From: an uncultured Bacteroides sp.
GTDB taxonomy: Bacteria; Bacteroidota; Bacteroidia; Bacteroidales; Bacteroidaceae
DNA length: 64,000 nt
NCBI GenBank assembly: GCA_900552645.1
Contig: USAN01000004.1
Coordinates: 1-64,000, forward strand
Direction of reading: 5' to 3'
The notes below the pieces were generated by a model, which had not been told where the DNA came from, made no database searches, and worked only from the letters and a program-made list of their open reading frames with translations. The stretch's first letter is position 1. Each line of letters begins with the position of its first letter. Both the position numbers and the translations under genes were made by a program. Below are positions 1 to 7,717 of the stretch, in pieces.

Positions 1-62
1 AATTGACGGCCTATAAATATAAATTGATGGCCTATAAATATAAATCGATGGGCACTAAATAG
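1..62. repeat. 21-bp tandem repeat, cut by window edge
   Basis: Three consecutive units of about 21 bp start at positions 1, 21 and 42. The first two are nearly identical (core GATGGCCTATAAATAT) and the third is diverged. The array is cut at the left edge, so its true length is unknown. It lies downstream of the thioredoxin-like gene and its terminator. No ORF or known repeat family is recognised. Confidence 0.6.
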
Positions 63-92
63 CCATTAAATAATTATTGAAAAAAGTAAAAA

Positions 93-119
93 GGCTTGTC
101 TATAAATTATAGGCAAGCC
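93..119 (-). terminator. Terminator of thioredoxin-like gene
   Basis: A near-perfect inverted repeat (13-bp arms, one G-T mismatch, one-base centre) is followed on the minus strand by a T-rich run. It lies about 30 bp past the stop codon of the minus-strand gene ending at 150, as expected for an intrinsic terminator. Confidence 0.7.
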
Positions 120-149
120 AATAAAATAAAACCTTTTAAATACTCAAAA

Positions 150-494
150 TTAAAGAAGACTATTAATATCTTCAATTACTTTCTCACGACTAAGAAAACC
201 ATTATCTATAAGATATTTATCTTGTGCAGAGATAAACATAGTAGATGGCATTTCTTTTATTCCATAAGACTCGGCTATTTCTGGATTTTCATGATTCAAG
301 ACTTCATAAGTATTAATATCGGGAAAATATTCATTTAAAGTATCATATACATCACGAAAACCCTTTTCGTATAAATGTAAGTCATTTCTAAAAAGGACAA
401 CGGTCAATCCTATACATTTAAAATTCCATTTATCGCCTCCTCGAAAATCAGCTATAAGTTCGATAAACTTGTCAGGAGAAAGATGATGTAACAT
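150..494 (-). CDS. Thioredoxin-like fold protein lacking CXXC
   Basis: A 114-residue protein with a thioredoxin-like pattern: a central beta strand (TVVLF, residues 31-35), then a C-terminal half with YGIKEMPSTMFI, in which Pro83 sits where thioredoxins have their cis-proline. There is no CXXC motif; the only cysteine is Cys27, before the strand. It is therefore unlikely to be a dithiol oxidoreductase and may be a binding or regulatory member of the fold. No signal peptide is seen, so it is probably cytoplasmic. It is a single gene with its own terminator. The fold call is good; the role is unknown. Confidence 0.65.
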   Translation of the reverse strand: MLHHLSPDKFIELIADFRGGDKWNFKCIGLTVVLFRNDLHLYEKGFRDVYDTLNEYFPDINTYEVLNHENPEIAESYGIKEMPSTMFISAQDKYLIDNGFLSREKVIEDINSLL

Positions 495-620
495 AACAAT
501 TTATTTTTAATTATTTGTTATTCAACATTTCAATTCTTATAAAGTTTTACTAAGTAAATGTTTAATAATGCAAACTTAACTTTTCTTGAGCATTATATAT
601 AATTCATTCCATTACTATAT

Positions 621-875
621 TCATTTAAATATAAGCTTTGAAAATTCAGTAAGATATATTATCCAATTTTTCCATATATGTCCTTCATCAGTTTCATAAT
701 AAATATATTTATATCCATTATCATCAAGAAGTTTTCTAAATTTTATATTGTCATTATATAATAAATAGGATATTTCAATCCGAATCCAGTATAGTTTAGG
801 CATTTTATGGAACTGCATAGCAAGTGTTTGTTCATTATTTTTATATATCTCAGATTTCACATCATTAGTAGAGAT
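621..875 (-). pseudogene. C-terminal remnant of an esterase (PF00756-like)
   Basis: About 80 codons of open frame (GTG at 860) match the C-terminal end of the Bacteroidota feruloyl-type/Fes-like esterase family. The pattern KLYWIRI, FRKLLDDNGYKYIYYE and then GHIWKNWIIYL is typical, and the histidine in GHIW is the usual catalytic-triad histidine. The frame is closed by TAA just upstream of residue 1. The nucleophile elbow and the rest of the alpha/beta-hydrolase domain are absent from the neighbouring sequence. I read it as a decayed esterase fragment rather than a functional small protein. Confidence 0.6.
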
Positions 876-1091
876 TTATTGCTGCCGAAATTACTCCTCA
901 TAATGCATGCTGTGCAAACATAATTCTACATAGGCAGCTACAAACAGCAAGCAAACAGTTATTTTCATTGAGTATTCAATTAAATGATTGTTTATTAAAA
1001 ACATATATATTATTTTTTTAATAATTTAAAGATTCTGATGGTTTTGAACCCTATTTATCTATATTAGCAGATAAAACGTAAATATCTCGCT

Positions 1092-1643
1092 ATGAATGAA
1101 ATAGATAAAATGCGCAATAGCGAACTTGCCGATATGAGTATGCCCGAAATTCAAGAAAGTTTTATACATGCAAAAAAAATATTAGCTATAATGAGAACTA
1201 AAAGTATGTATGATGATGATTATCGTACCCTTCTTGAAGATTTGATACCTGGAATTCCGGAAACGTCTGTAATATCACCTCCATTCTTCTGTGATCATGG
1301 TCATGGTATAAAATTAGGAAAGAATGTATTTATTAACGCTAACTGTACTTTTTTGGATGGCGCAAAGATTACTATAGGCGACTATACGCTAATAGGTCCA
1401 AATGTGCAGATATATACACCTCATCATCCTATGAAATATATCGAAAGGAGAATGCCAAAAGAATACTCGTATCCCGTAAATATTGGTAATGACTGCTGGA
1501 TTGGAGGAAGTGCAATAATTTGTCCAGGAGTAACTATAGGAGATCGATCTGTAATTGGTGCAGGAAGCGTTGTAACCAAAGATATTCCGGCAGATTGCAT
1601 AGCAGTGGGAAATCCGGCAAGAATAATTAAAAGGAATATTTAA
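1092..1643 (+). CDS. Maltose/galactoside O-acetyltransferase family protein
   Basis: A 183-residue hexapeptide-repeat acyltransferase of the Mac/LacA type. Residues 1-55 form the helical N-terminal Mac domain. From about 70 a left-handed beta helix follows, with repeats such as IKLGKN, ITIGDY, VNIGND and VTIGDR. The loop YTPHHP (109-113) carries the conserved catalytic histidine. The C-terminal VGNPARII is characteristic. It should transfer acetyl from acetyl-CoA to a sugar hydroxyl as a trimer in the cytoplasm; the acceptor cannot be read from sequence. It stands alone, with an ATG start after an AT-rich leader. Confidence 0.88.
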   Translation: MNEIDKMRNSELADMSMPEIQESFIHAKKILAIMRTKSMYDDDYRTLLEDLIPGIPETSVISPPFFCDHGHGIKLGKNVFINANCTFLDGAKITIGDYTLIGPNVQIYTPHHPMKYIERRMPKEYSYPVNIGNDCWIGGSAIICPGVTIGDRSVIGAGSVVTKDIPADCIAVGNPARIIKRNI

Positions 1644-1723
1644 TTTTATAATTATAAATTAATGCTGTATCAATATAACGTATAAGTTATATTGTATATT
1701 TTCGCGACATAAAAGAACAAAAA

Positions 1724-2362
1724 ATGGAACAGATATCAGTCACCTTACATAAATATATCGAAGAAAATATAATTCCTCTTTATTCATATTTCGACAAAGC
1801 TCATCAAATAGATCATGCAATTAAGGTTATTGACGAAAGCATGCTGCTTGCTAAACATTACGAGGTAAACATTGAGATGGTATATGTTATAGCTGCCTAT
1901 CATGATCTGGGATTGAAAAAAGGACGAGAATTCCATCATCTATTTTCTGGACAGATAGTAGAAAATGATCTCAATCTACACAAATGGTTCAGTACCGAAG
2001 AGATAAATATAATAAAAGAAGCTGTAGAAGATCATCGTGCTTCAAACAAACATATTCCACGAAGTATATACGGAAAAATAGTAGCCGAAGCTGATAGGAT
2101 AATAGAACCTATAACTACTCTTACAAGAACTGTACAGTATGGTTTATCACACTATGTAGAGCTTAATAAAGAATCGCAGTATGAAAGATTTTGCAATCAT
2201 TTGCAGGAAAAGTATGCCTATGGAGGATATTTGAATTTATGGATACCCGAATCACAAAATGCTTCCCGACTAAAAGAACTTAGAGAGATTATAGCCAACA
2301 AGAAACTACTTAGAGGTATGTTTGATAAAATATATTCGGACGAAAAAGGACAAGTTATATAA
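1724..2362 (+). CDS. HD-domain phosphohydrolase
   Basis: A 212-residue protein with the metal-binding HD signature: AHQIDH (His27, His31), the central pair AAYHDLG (His60-Asp61) and a later EDHR. Such proteins are metal-dependent phosphohydrolases acting on nucleotides or phosphomonoesters in the cytoplasm. No partner domain or signal peptide is present. It follows the acetyltransferase by 80 bp, with an AT-rich region between that could hold its own promoter (TATATTTTCG near 1693). The substrate is unknown. Confidence 0.8.
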   Translation: MEQISVTLHKYIEENIIPLYSYFDKAHQIDHAIKVIDESMLLAKHYEVNIEMVYVIAAYHDLGLKKGREFHHLFSGQIVENDLNLHKWFSTEEINIIKEAVEDHRASNKHIPRSIYGKIVAEADRIIEPITTLTRTVQYGLSHYVELNKESQYERFCNHLQEKYAYGGYLNLWIPESQNASRLKELREIIANKKLLRGMFDKIYSDEKGQVI

Positions 2363-2513
2363 TTATCAAGGATAATCTTAAATATAGTATATTTAAATTA
2401 TTTCCATAGATTTAAATATACTGTATTATATGCTAATAGTACAGTAAAACATTATTTTAGTAGAAGATAAGCCTTTGATGTAAAACTCAACTACTTTAAA
2501 ATGATAATAAAAA

Positions 2514-2551
2514 AGCCGAATCATTACTCAATAATAGAGTTTGATACGGCT
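2514..2551. terminator. Hairpin between convergent genes
   Basis: Arms AGCCGAATCA and TGATACGGCT pair with one mismatch, and an inner ACTC/GAGT stem extends the hairpin. On the minus strand a T-run follows, so it suits the pectate lyase gene ending at 2658; it may also stop the HD gene. The rest of 2363-2657 holds nothing else recognisable. Confidence 0.7.
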
Positions 2552-2657
2552 ATATTTATATTTTATAGTTACATTATCGGTTAATTATATGAATTCTAAT
2601 TCTATATAATGAAGAATCATTTACTTCATCATCATAAATCTTCCAAATAACGATATA

Positions 2658-4220
2658 TTAAATAAGGCTGTTCATATAATATTCCAGATTAGTATATCCC
2701 TCCTTACTTAATTTTACTTCACTGCCATCTCTTTTATCATTAGGATTAAGACCGTGTTTCTTTTCCCATTCATCCGGTATTCCGTCGTTGTCGCTATCCT
2801 TTAAGTATTGTATTGAAACTCCTCCGTCACTCAATTTCACCCATGGAGATTTTTCACCTATCTCTTGAACATCTGAAGGTACATCTATCAAACCCGGCAA
2901 AGAGGTTGCATCGGCGCTTATACTACCTCTATGAGCTGCTGTTCCAGTCTTTGTTTCCTTAATTATACGCTCATCTATTGCATCACGCTTCTTTGAGCAT
3001 CCGGCACTCTTCAATACCAATTGGTAAGCTTCCTGAGCCGACTGAGTTATTATAGGTACCACATCAAGTGGTTCTGAGAGTTTTATTTCTTGTCTTACTT
3101 GTGAGGTAAAAGTATTATCGCATGAGTTATTGTTAATCTGTTCATACATACCTTTTGTCCAGTTGTCTGATGTAACTTCACTGTTTCCCTCAATTACGTT
3201 TCCGTCTACAAAGTATCTTCCCCATACATGTTCCATAACGTGCCAGGTATTAGGTGTTCCGTCGCTGTTATGGCAATACGATGTTGTCCTTACCCCTACT
3301 GCAGCTATTCTATAAGATATTGGTTTGTCTTTTGGAGTTGCCGGTCCTGGTTTATAATAGTTATTTACTATATTAACTTTCATACCCTCACCACCATAAC
3401 ATCCGTTACCAGCCCAATTATAGAATACATTATTTCTCATATCTACCAACTCTTTTTGCTGAGTATAAGGACGAGGCCCCAAACGTGGAACTCTGCTTTC
3501 ATGATGTGCCATTAAATTATGATGAAAGGATATTCCTGCTCCTCCTACTATACCTCCATATCCATGTTTACCTTTTGAATGACCAGCTGTGCGTAGACTT
3601 TCTGAAATAATGCACCATTGTACTGTAAGATTTTCTCCCCCATATACAGAACAGCATTCATCTACCGACCAGCTTATTGAACAATGATCTACAATTATGT
3701 TCTTATGATCAGTACTTCCTAATCCGTCAGGTTCTTCACCACTTTCATTTCCTACCCTAAAACGCAAGTATCTAAGTATCACGTTATCTGCACTTATCAT
3801 TACAGGATATCTAGCTATGCAAACTCCATCGCCAGGTGCAGTCTGACCGGCAACAGTTAGATTGCCATTCTTTATATCAAGACGGCTATTAAGAAAGATT
3901 GTTCCTGCAACATCAAATACTATTGTCCTAGTATCTTTCTGCATCAATGCATGTCGCAAACTTCCAGGATTGTTATTATCTTCCAGAGTTGTAACATGGT
4001 AAACATTACCTCCGCGTCCACCCGTAGTATACTTGCCAAATCCTTCGGCTCCAGGAAATGCTACTATTTGCAATATGTCATCCTTATTTACCGAATCTTC
4101 TGTAACTTCAAAGAAAGAAACATCATCATTCTTCTCTACCTCACATCCACATAATTTTATACCTATAAGCGGTAATGACAAAACCAGCAAAATAGTTATG
4201 CCAATCTTTCTCTTTTTCAT
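2658..4220 (-). CDS. Pectate lyase (PL1-like), lipoprotein
   Basis: A 520-residue secreted protein. Residues 1-26 form a lipoprotein signal ending LCGC, so it is probably anchored at Cys26. From about residue 53 (FPGAEGFGKYTTGGRGG) a right-handed beta helix of the polysaccharide lyase 1 type follows. It contains VDHCSISWSVDE, FHHNLMAHHESRVPRLG and repeated asparagine-rich strands, as in Bacteroidota pectate lyases. The C-terminus holds DSDNDGIPDEWE, a thrombospondin-type-3-like calcium motif. It should cleave polygalacturonate by beta-elimination. No SusC/SusD pair is nearby, so it is an isolated polysaccharide-degrading gene. Confidence 0.88.
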   Translation of the reverse strand: MKKRKIGITILLVLSLPLIGIKLCGCEVEKNDDVSFFEVTEDSVNKDDILQIVAFPGAEGFGKYTTGGRGGNVYHVTTLEDNNNPGSLRHALMQKDTRTIVFDVAGTIFLNSRLDIKNGNLTVAGQTAPGDGVCIARYPVMISADNVILRYLRFRVGNESGEEPDGLGSTDHKNIIVDHCSISWSVDECCSVYGGENLTVQWCIISESLRTAGHSKGKHGYGGIVGGAGISFHHNLMAHHESRVPRLGPRPYTQQKELVDMRNNVFYNWAGNGCYGGEGMKVNIVNNYYKPGPATPKDKPISYRIAAVGVRTTSYCHNSDGTPNTWHVMEHVWGRYFVDGNVIEGNSEVTSDNWTKGMYEQINNNSCDNTFTSQVRQEIKLSEPLDVVPIITQSAQEAYQLVLKSAGCSKKRDAIDERIIKETKTGTAAHRGSISADATSLPGLIDVPSDVQEIGEKSPWVKLSDGGVSIQYLKDSDNDGIPDEWEKKHGLNPNDKRDGSEVKLSKEGYTNLEYYMNSLI

Positions 4221-4590
4221 ATATAGAATAATTTAATTAACATGGCAAATATAGAATCACCTATATTCATGAATGGGTAAAAAATGGTATAAAAGGAGGA
4301 AAAATAGGAACTATATTGTAATTATTAAAAAACACATTGGATATATAATTAAATCCAATAAATCTATTAAGTAAAAATAGATAAACAAGTAGTTATAATT
4401 GCCTATAAAATATTTTGATCCATTTTATAAGATGAATTAAAGCAGTATTATGAATATTTATTGGCATAGAATTCTATTTACTATAAAGCTTATTTTTACA
4501 ACTTATCTATCCAAGAACACATTAAAAATATATTATTTAAGATAGTTCATAATCTTAAAAATAGAGAAGTAAATTGGATAAAATAAAAAA
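4221..4590. other. Intergenic region, no gene seen
   Basis: An AT-rich stretch between the pectate lyase start and the secG terminator. It must contain the pectate lyase promoter, but I find no convincing TAnnTTTG element and no repeat, RNA gene or ORF. Confidence 0.5.
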
Positions 4591-4612
4591 GGTGAGTCGT
4601 AATGACTCACCT
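4591..4612 (-). terminator. Terminator of the secG operon
   Basis: Perfect inverted repeat GGTGAGTC/GACTCACC with a short loop. It is followed on the minus strand by a T-run and lies 24 bp after the secG stop codon. Confidence 0.85.
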
Positions 4613-4635
4613 TCTTATATTCTTTTACACTCTCC

Positions 4636-5031
4636 TTAATTAGGAGATTGTTTTTCGTCTGTAGAAGTAGCATTTTGAGCAGCTCCATCAGTCTGAGTAG
4701 CAGCATCATTATTAGTATTTGGAGTAGCAAAGCCTGCAGGTGCATTAAGTGGGTTTGTTTTTCCTTCCTTAACTGCTTGTTCCATCATTACAGAAGAATC
4801 TGTATGGGTAGCAGGAACAATATAAGCAGTAGCTACACTTATTATAACCATAAATATTGCTAATCCCCAAGTTAGTTTTTCAATAAAATCGGTAGTTTTG
4901 CGAACACCCATTATCTGATTTGAAGAAGCAAAACTAGATGAAAGTCCACCACCCTTTGAATTTTGAATCAATACAACGAAACACATCAAAAGAGATGCCA
5001 CTACAATTAATCCAATTAATAATAAATACAT
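4636..5031 (-). CDS. secG: Preprotein translocase subunit SecG
   Basis: A 131-residue inner-membrane protein. It has transmembrane helices at about 2-20 and 52-73, separated by the conserved cytoplasmic segment VVLIQNSKGGGLSSSF, the SecG hallmark. The C-terminal tail is long, Asn/Thr-rich and poorly conserved, as in other Bacteroidota. It assists SecYEG-SecA export. It is the last gene of the sigma-54 activator-lptE-TPR-secG run, 2 bp from its upstream neighbour, with a terminator after it. Confidence 0.93.
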   Translation of the reverse strand: MYLLLIGLIVVASLLMCFVVLIQNSKGGGLSSSFASSNQIMGVRKTTDFIEKLTWGLAIFMVIISVATAYIVPATHTDSSVMMEQAVKEGKTNPLNAPAGFATPNTNNDAATQTDGAAQNATSTDEKQSPN

Positions 5032-5033
5032 TT

Positions 5034-5828
5034 TTATTTTGATTTAGTGTTAATAATCAATTTTTCCAAGAATCTAATCTGGTCCGCAAAGTAAGCATTT
5101 TTTTTTGGATATTTCAAATTTAATTTTTTAATAATTTCAATAGCTTTAGAATATCTTTGCTGTTTTATATAAATCTTAGCCAAGGTCTCGGTAAAATAAC
5201 TTTCTTCTTCATCATCAGCCTGAGTTATCTGATTATCAATTATTTTTTCTTCATCATTATTATAATTAGCGCTTCCATATTCATTATCAGTTTTCTCTTC
5301 TTGCTTCTCCTTATCTTCACTTATAGCTGCCTGTTTTACAAAATTATCTATAAGATTTTGTCCTTTCATTTCAACAGTACCCCCATTCTCTTCTGTCTGT
5401 TCTTCATCTTTCATTAAGAATGAGGCATAGTCGGTAGTTACTTCCATAGATAGTTTCATCTTTTCTATATCTTCTTCCTTACATGAAAGAAATGCATCAA
5501 TAAGCATTTCGGTACGATTGGCCTTTATATTATCATCTTTTTTGATTAAAATCCTATCGCTATTATTACTTGATGACTTTGACTCAAAAGCTGCAGGTAT
5601 GTATCCTTCAAACATTGAATATAAAACTTTCCTTTCATTTATATATATAGATGATTTATGAAGTTCTTCTTCAAATTCATTTTCTCCTAATAGATATAGA
5701 TTTTTTAGGTACAACAATCTTATGCATTGAAAATAAGGATATCTACCCAACAAATTTCTCAATTCATAAAGAGACTCTTTATTTAACAACTCTGGATGTT
5801 CTATCCATTGATATATATTTTCTGTCAT
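5034..5828 (-). CDS. TPR-containing protein of unknown function
   Basis: A 264-residue protein without signal peptide or membrane segment. The N-terminal half is helical (LLGRYPYFQCIRLLYLKNL). The middle (about 140-200) is acidic and low in complexity. The C-terminus contains a single clear tetratricopeptide-like motif (ETLAKIYIKQQRYSKAIEIIKKLNLKYP written in two parts: ETLAKIYIKQQ and RYSKAIEIIKKL). It lies between lptE and secG with 1-2 bp gaps, so it is almost certainly cotranscribed with them. Its function is not known to me; an envelope-biogenesis adaptor role is only inferred from position. Confidence 0.7.
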   Translation of the reverse strand: MTENIYQWIEHPELLNKESLYELRNLLGRYPYFQCIRLLYLKNLYLLGENEFEEELHKSSIYINERKVLYSMFEGYIPAAFESKSSSNNSDRILIKKDDNIKANRTEMLIDAFLSCKEEDIEKMKLSMEVTTDYASFLMKDEEQTEENGGTVEMKGQNLIDNFVKQAAISEDKEKQEEKTDNEYGSANYNNDEEKIIDNQITQADDEEESYFTETLAKIYIKQQRYSKAIEIIKKLNLKYPKKNAYFADQIRFLEKLIINTKSK

Positions 5829-5829
5829 C

Positions 5830-6354
5830 TTACCAATTAGCTACCGTTGCATTGAATATCTGTTCTACTATTTCTTTTATCATTTGAGTTACCAACTCAT
5901 CCTGCACTGCAGTAAGTTGCTGACTAGAATCGTACTCACGGTTGGCCGAAAAACTTCTATCAAAATCTTCTGAATGATTATTGTTATTTACGAACCTTAC
6001 TTTTACTGTCATTCTTAATTCGGCCATATTTGAATAACCATCAGATCCTATTCCCTTGTTTATTGCATCATAGTTGGTAATCTCACCCGAAAGCTGCAAA
6101 TCTCCTCCACGTGTAATCTGCTTCAAACGCGTTTGTTGGATATAAATATCTTGCAAAGCAGTATTAAACATGCCTTCCATAGGTCCCCAAACAAATCCCG
6201 CCGAACGATTAGGAAAATTCTCAAACGAAATAGTTTTAGTCTTGGAATAGTCTATTGACGATCCGTTAAACTTATATGATATTGAACAAGAAGTTAATGC
6301 TAATATCATTATAGTTATTAAACATTTAAATTTGATACCTTTATTCCAAGCCAT
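5830..6354 (-). CDS. lptE: LPS-assembly lipoprotein LptE
   Basis: A 174-residue lipoprotein with lipobox LTSC (Cys23) after a short hydrophobic signal. The mature part matches the Bacteroidota LptE family: FENFPNRSAGFVWGPME, then a mixed alpha/beta body with LSGEITNY and a C-terminal helix VTQMIKEIVEQIF. It should plug and stabilise the LptD barrel that inserts lipopolysaccharide at the outer membrane. It overlaps the end of the sigma-54 activator gene by 14 bp and precedes the TPR gene by 1 bp, which indicates translational coupling. Confidence 0.85.
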   Translation of the reverse strand: MAWNKGIKFKCLITIMILALTSCSISYKFNGSSIDYSKTKTISFENFPNRSAGFVWGPMEGMFNTALQDIYIQQTRLKQITRGGDLQLSGEITNYDAINKGIGSDGYSNMAELRMTVKVRFVNNNNHSEDFDRSFSANREYDSSQQLTAVQDELVTQMIKEIVEQIFNATVANW

Positions 6355-7600
6355 ATTCTTTAATTTTTCTATATAATGTTCTTTCCGATATATTTAAATC
6401 TCTTGCTGCCAATTTTCTGCGTCCGTGATGACGATCAAGTGCCTTTTTTATCATCTCTCTCTCTACTTCATCCAATGATAATGTTTCCGCTTCTACATAT
6501 TCTTCTGGTTCGGGAACTACATACTCTTCTGGTTCCGGACTCTTTTGTGAAGATAAATTAATTGTAGAGAGGTGATTTATATTTGTTGGAACTATATTTC
6601 TTTCCGGCTCATGATAATAGGTCATAGCTGTTGTTTGAGTTGGAATATTATGAGATTCTTTTTTCTCTTCCATCAAATTGTTTACTAATTTCTTTAGTTC
6701 CGTAACATCCCTTCTCATATCAAACAAAACCTGATATAAAATTTCGCGTTCACTCTGAAACTGTTTTGCATCCGATTTTAATCCAAACAGCATAGGGACT
6801 GAAGAAGTATTGTTTTGTGGAAGATAGTTATGAAGTATTTCAGAAGTTATTTCACGCTTTGTCTCTATTATAGAAATTTGTTCTGTTATATTTTTTAACT
6901 GACGTACATTCCCTGGCCAAGAATAAGATTCAAGCGTTGATTTAGCATCCTCTGTAAGTTGTATAGGAGGCATCTTATATTTTTCAGCAAAATCTGATGC
7001 AAATTTTCTGAAAAGCAGTACAATGTCATTTCCGCGTTCGCGTAATGGTGGTACCTTTATAGGAATAGTATTAAGACGATAGAACAAATCTTCTCTAAAT
7101 TTACCAGAAGATATAGCCTCAGAAAGATTAACATTGGTAGCTGCCACTATTCTCACATCAGTTTTTTGTACTTTCGAAGATCCAACTTTTATGAATTCTC
7201 CCGATTCAAGTACACGAAGAAGACGTGCCTGTGTAGCCAAAGGCAACTCTCCCACCTCATCAAGAAAGATAGTACCGCCATTTGCTTCTGCAAAATATCC
7301 GTTTCTATCGCTTATGGCACCGGTAAATGCACCTTTCTCATGTCCAAAAAGCTCGGAATCTATTGTTCCTTCAGGAATTGCACCACAGTTTACCGCTATA
7401 TATTGTCCATGTTTTCTTTTACTGAAACTATGTATAATCTGTGGAAATGTCTCCTTACCTACCCCACTCTCTCCAGTTATCAGTACCGACAAATCTGTAG
7501 ATGAAACCTGCACCGCTATATCAATAGCTCGGTTAAGTGCATCTGCGTTTCCAATTATACCAAATCGTAGCTTTATATTTTGTAGTTCACTCTTACTCAT
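6341..7600 (-). CDS. Sigma-54-dependent transcriptional activator
   Basis: A 419-residue activator with no N-terminal receiver domain. The AAA+ domain starts almost at once: Walker A GESGVGKE (43-50), the sigma-54 contact loop GAFTGA (90-95) and Walker B IFLDEV (111-116). A variable linker rich in Pro and Glu follows (about 270-370). A Fis-type helix-turn-helix ends the protein (AARDLNISERTLYRKI). It should hydrolyse ATP to open sigma-54 promoters. With no phosphoacceptor domain, its activity may be set by expression or by a partner. It is first in the lptE-TPR-secG run. Confidence 0.9.
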   Translation of the reverse strand: MSKSELQNIKLRFGIIGNADALNRAIDIAVQVSSTDLSVLITGESGVGKETFPQIIHSFSKRKHGQYIAVNCGAIPEGTIDSELFGHEKGAFTGAISDRNGYFAEANGGTIFLDEVGELPLATQARLLRVLESGEFIKVGSSKVQKTDVRIVAATNVNLSEAISSGKFREDLFYRLNTIPIKVPPLRERGNDIVLLFRKFASDFAEKYKMPPIQLTEDAKSTLESYSWPGNVRQLKNITEQISIIETKREITSEILHNYLPQNNTSSVPMLFGLKSDAKQFQSEREILYQVLFDMRRDVTELKKLVNNLMEEKKESHNIPTQTTAMTYYHEPERNIVPTNINHLSTINLSSQKSPEPEEYVVPEPEEYVEAETLSLDEVEREMIKKALDRHHGRRKLAARDLNISERTLYRKIKEYGLE

Positions 7601-7665
7601 ATTACTATATTATATGACAAAATTACAAAATAGAAACAACAAGACAAGAAATAATGGCAGAAAAA

Positions 7666-7695
7666 TAAGGTACATGAGTTTCATCATGTACCTTA
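7666..7695 (-). terminator. Terminator of inositol-phosphate synthase gene
   Basis: Perfect 12-bp arms TAAGGTACATGA/TCATGTACCTTA are followed by a T-run on the minus strand, 22 bp past the stop codon. Confidence 0.82.
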
Positions 7696-7717
7696 CAATC
7701 ATATAATAAATTATTTA

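Noticed and set aside
1..62. CRISPR array
   Set aside because: Units abut with no spacers and are only 21 bp; no cas genes are present.
7134..7706. 190-codon plus-strand ORF
   Set aside because: It runs antisense to the sigma-54 activator, whose motifs are unambiguous; its translation shows no family pattern.
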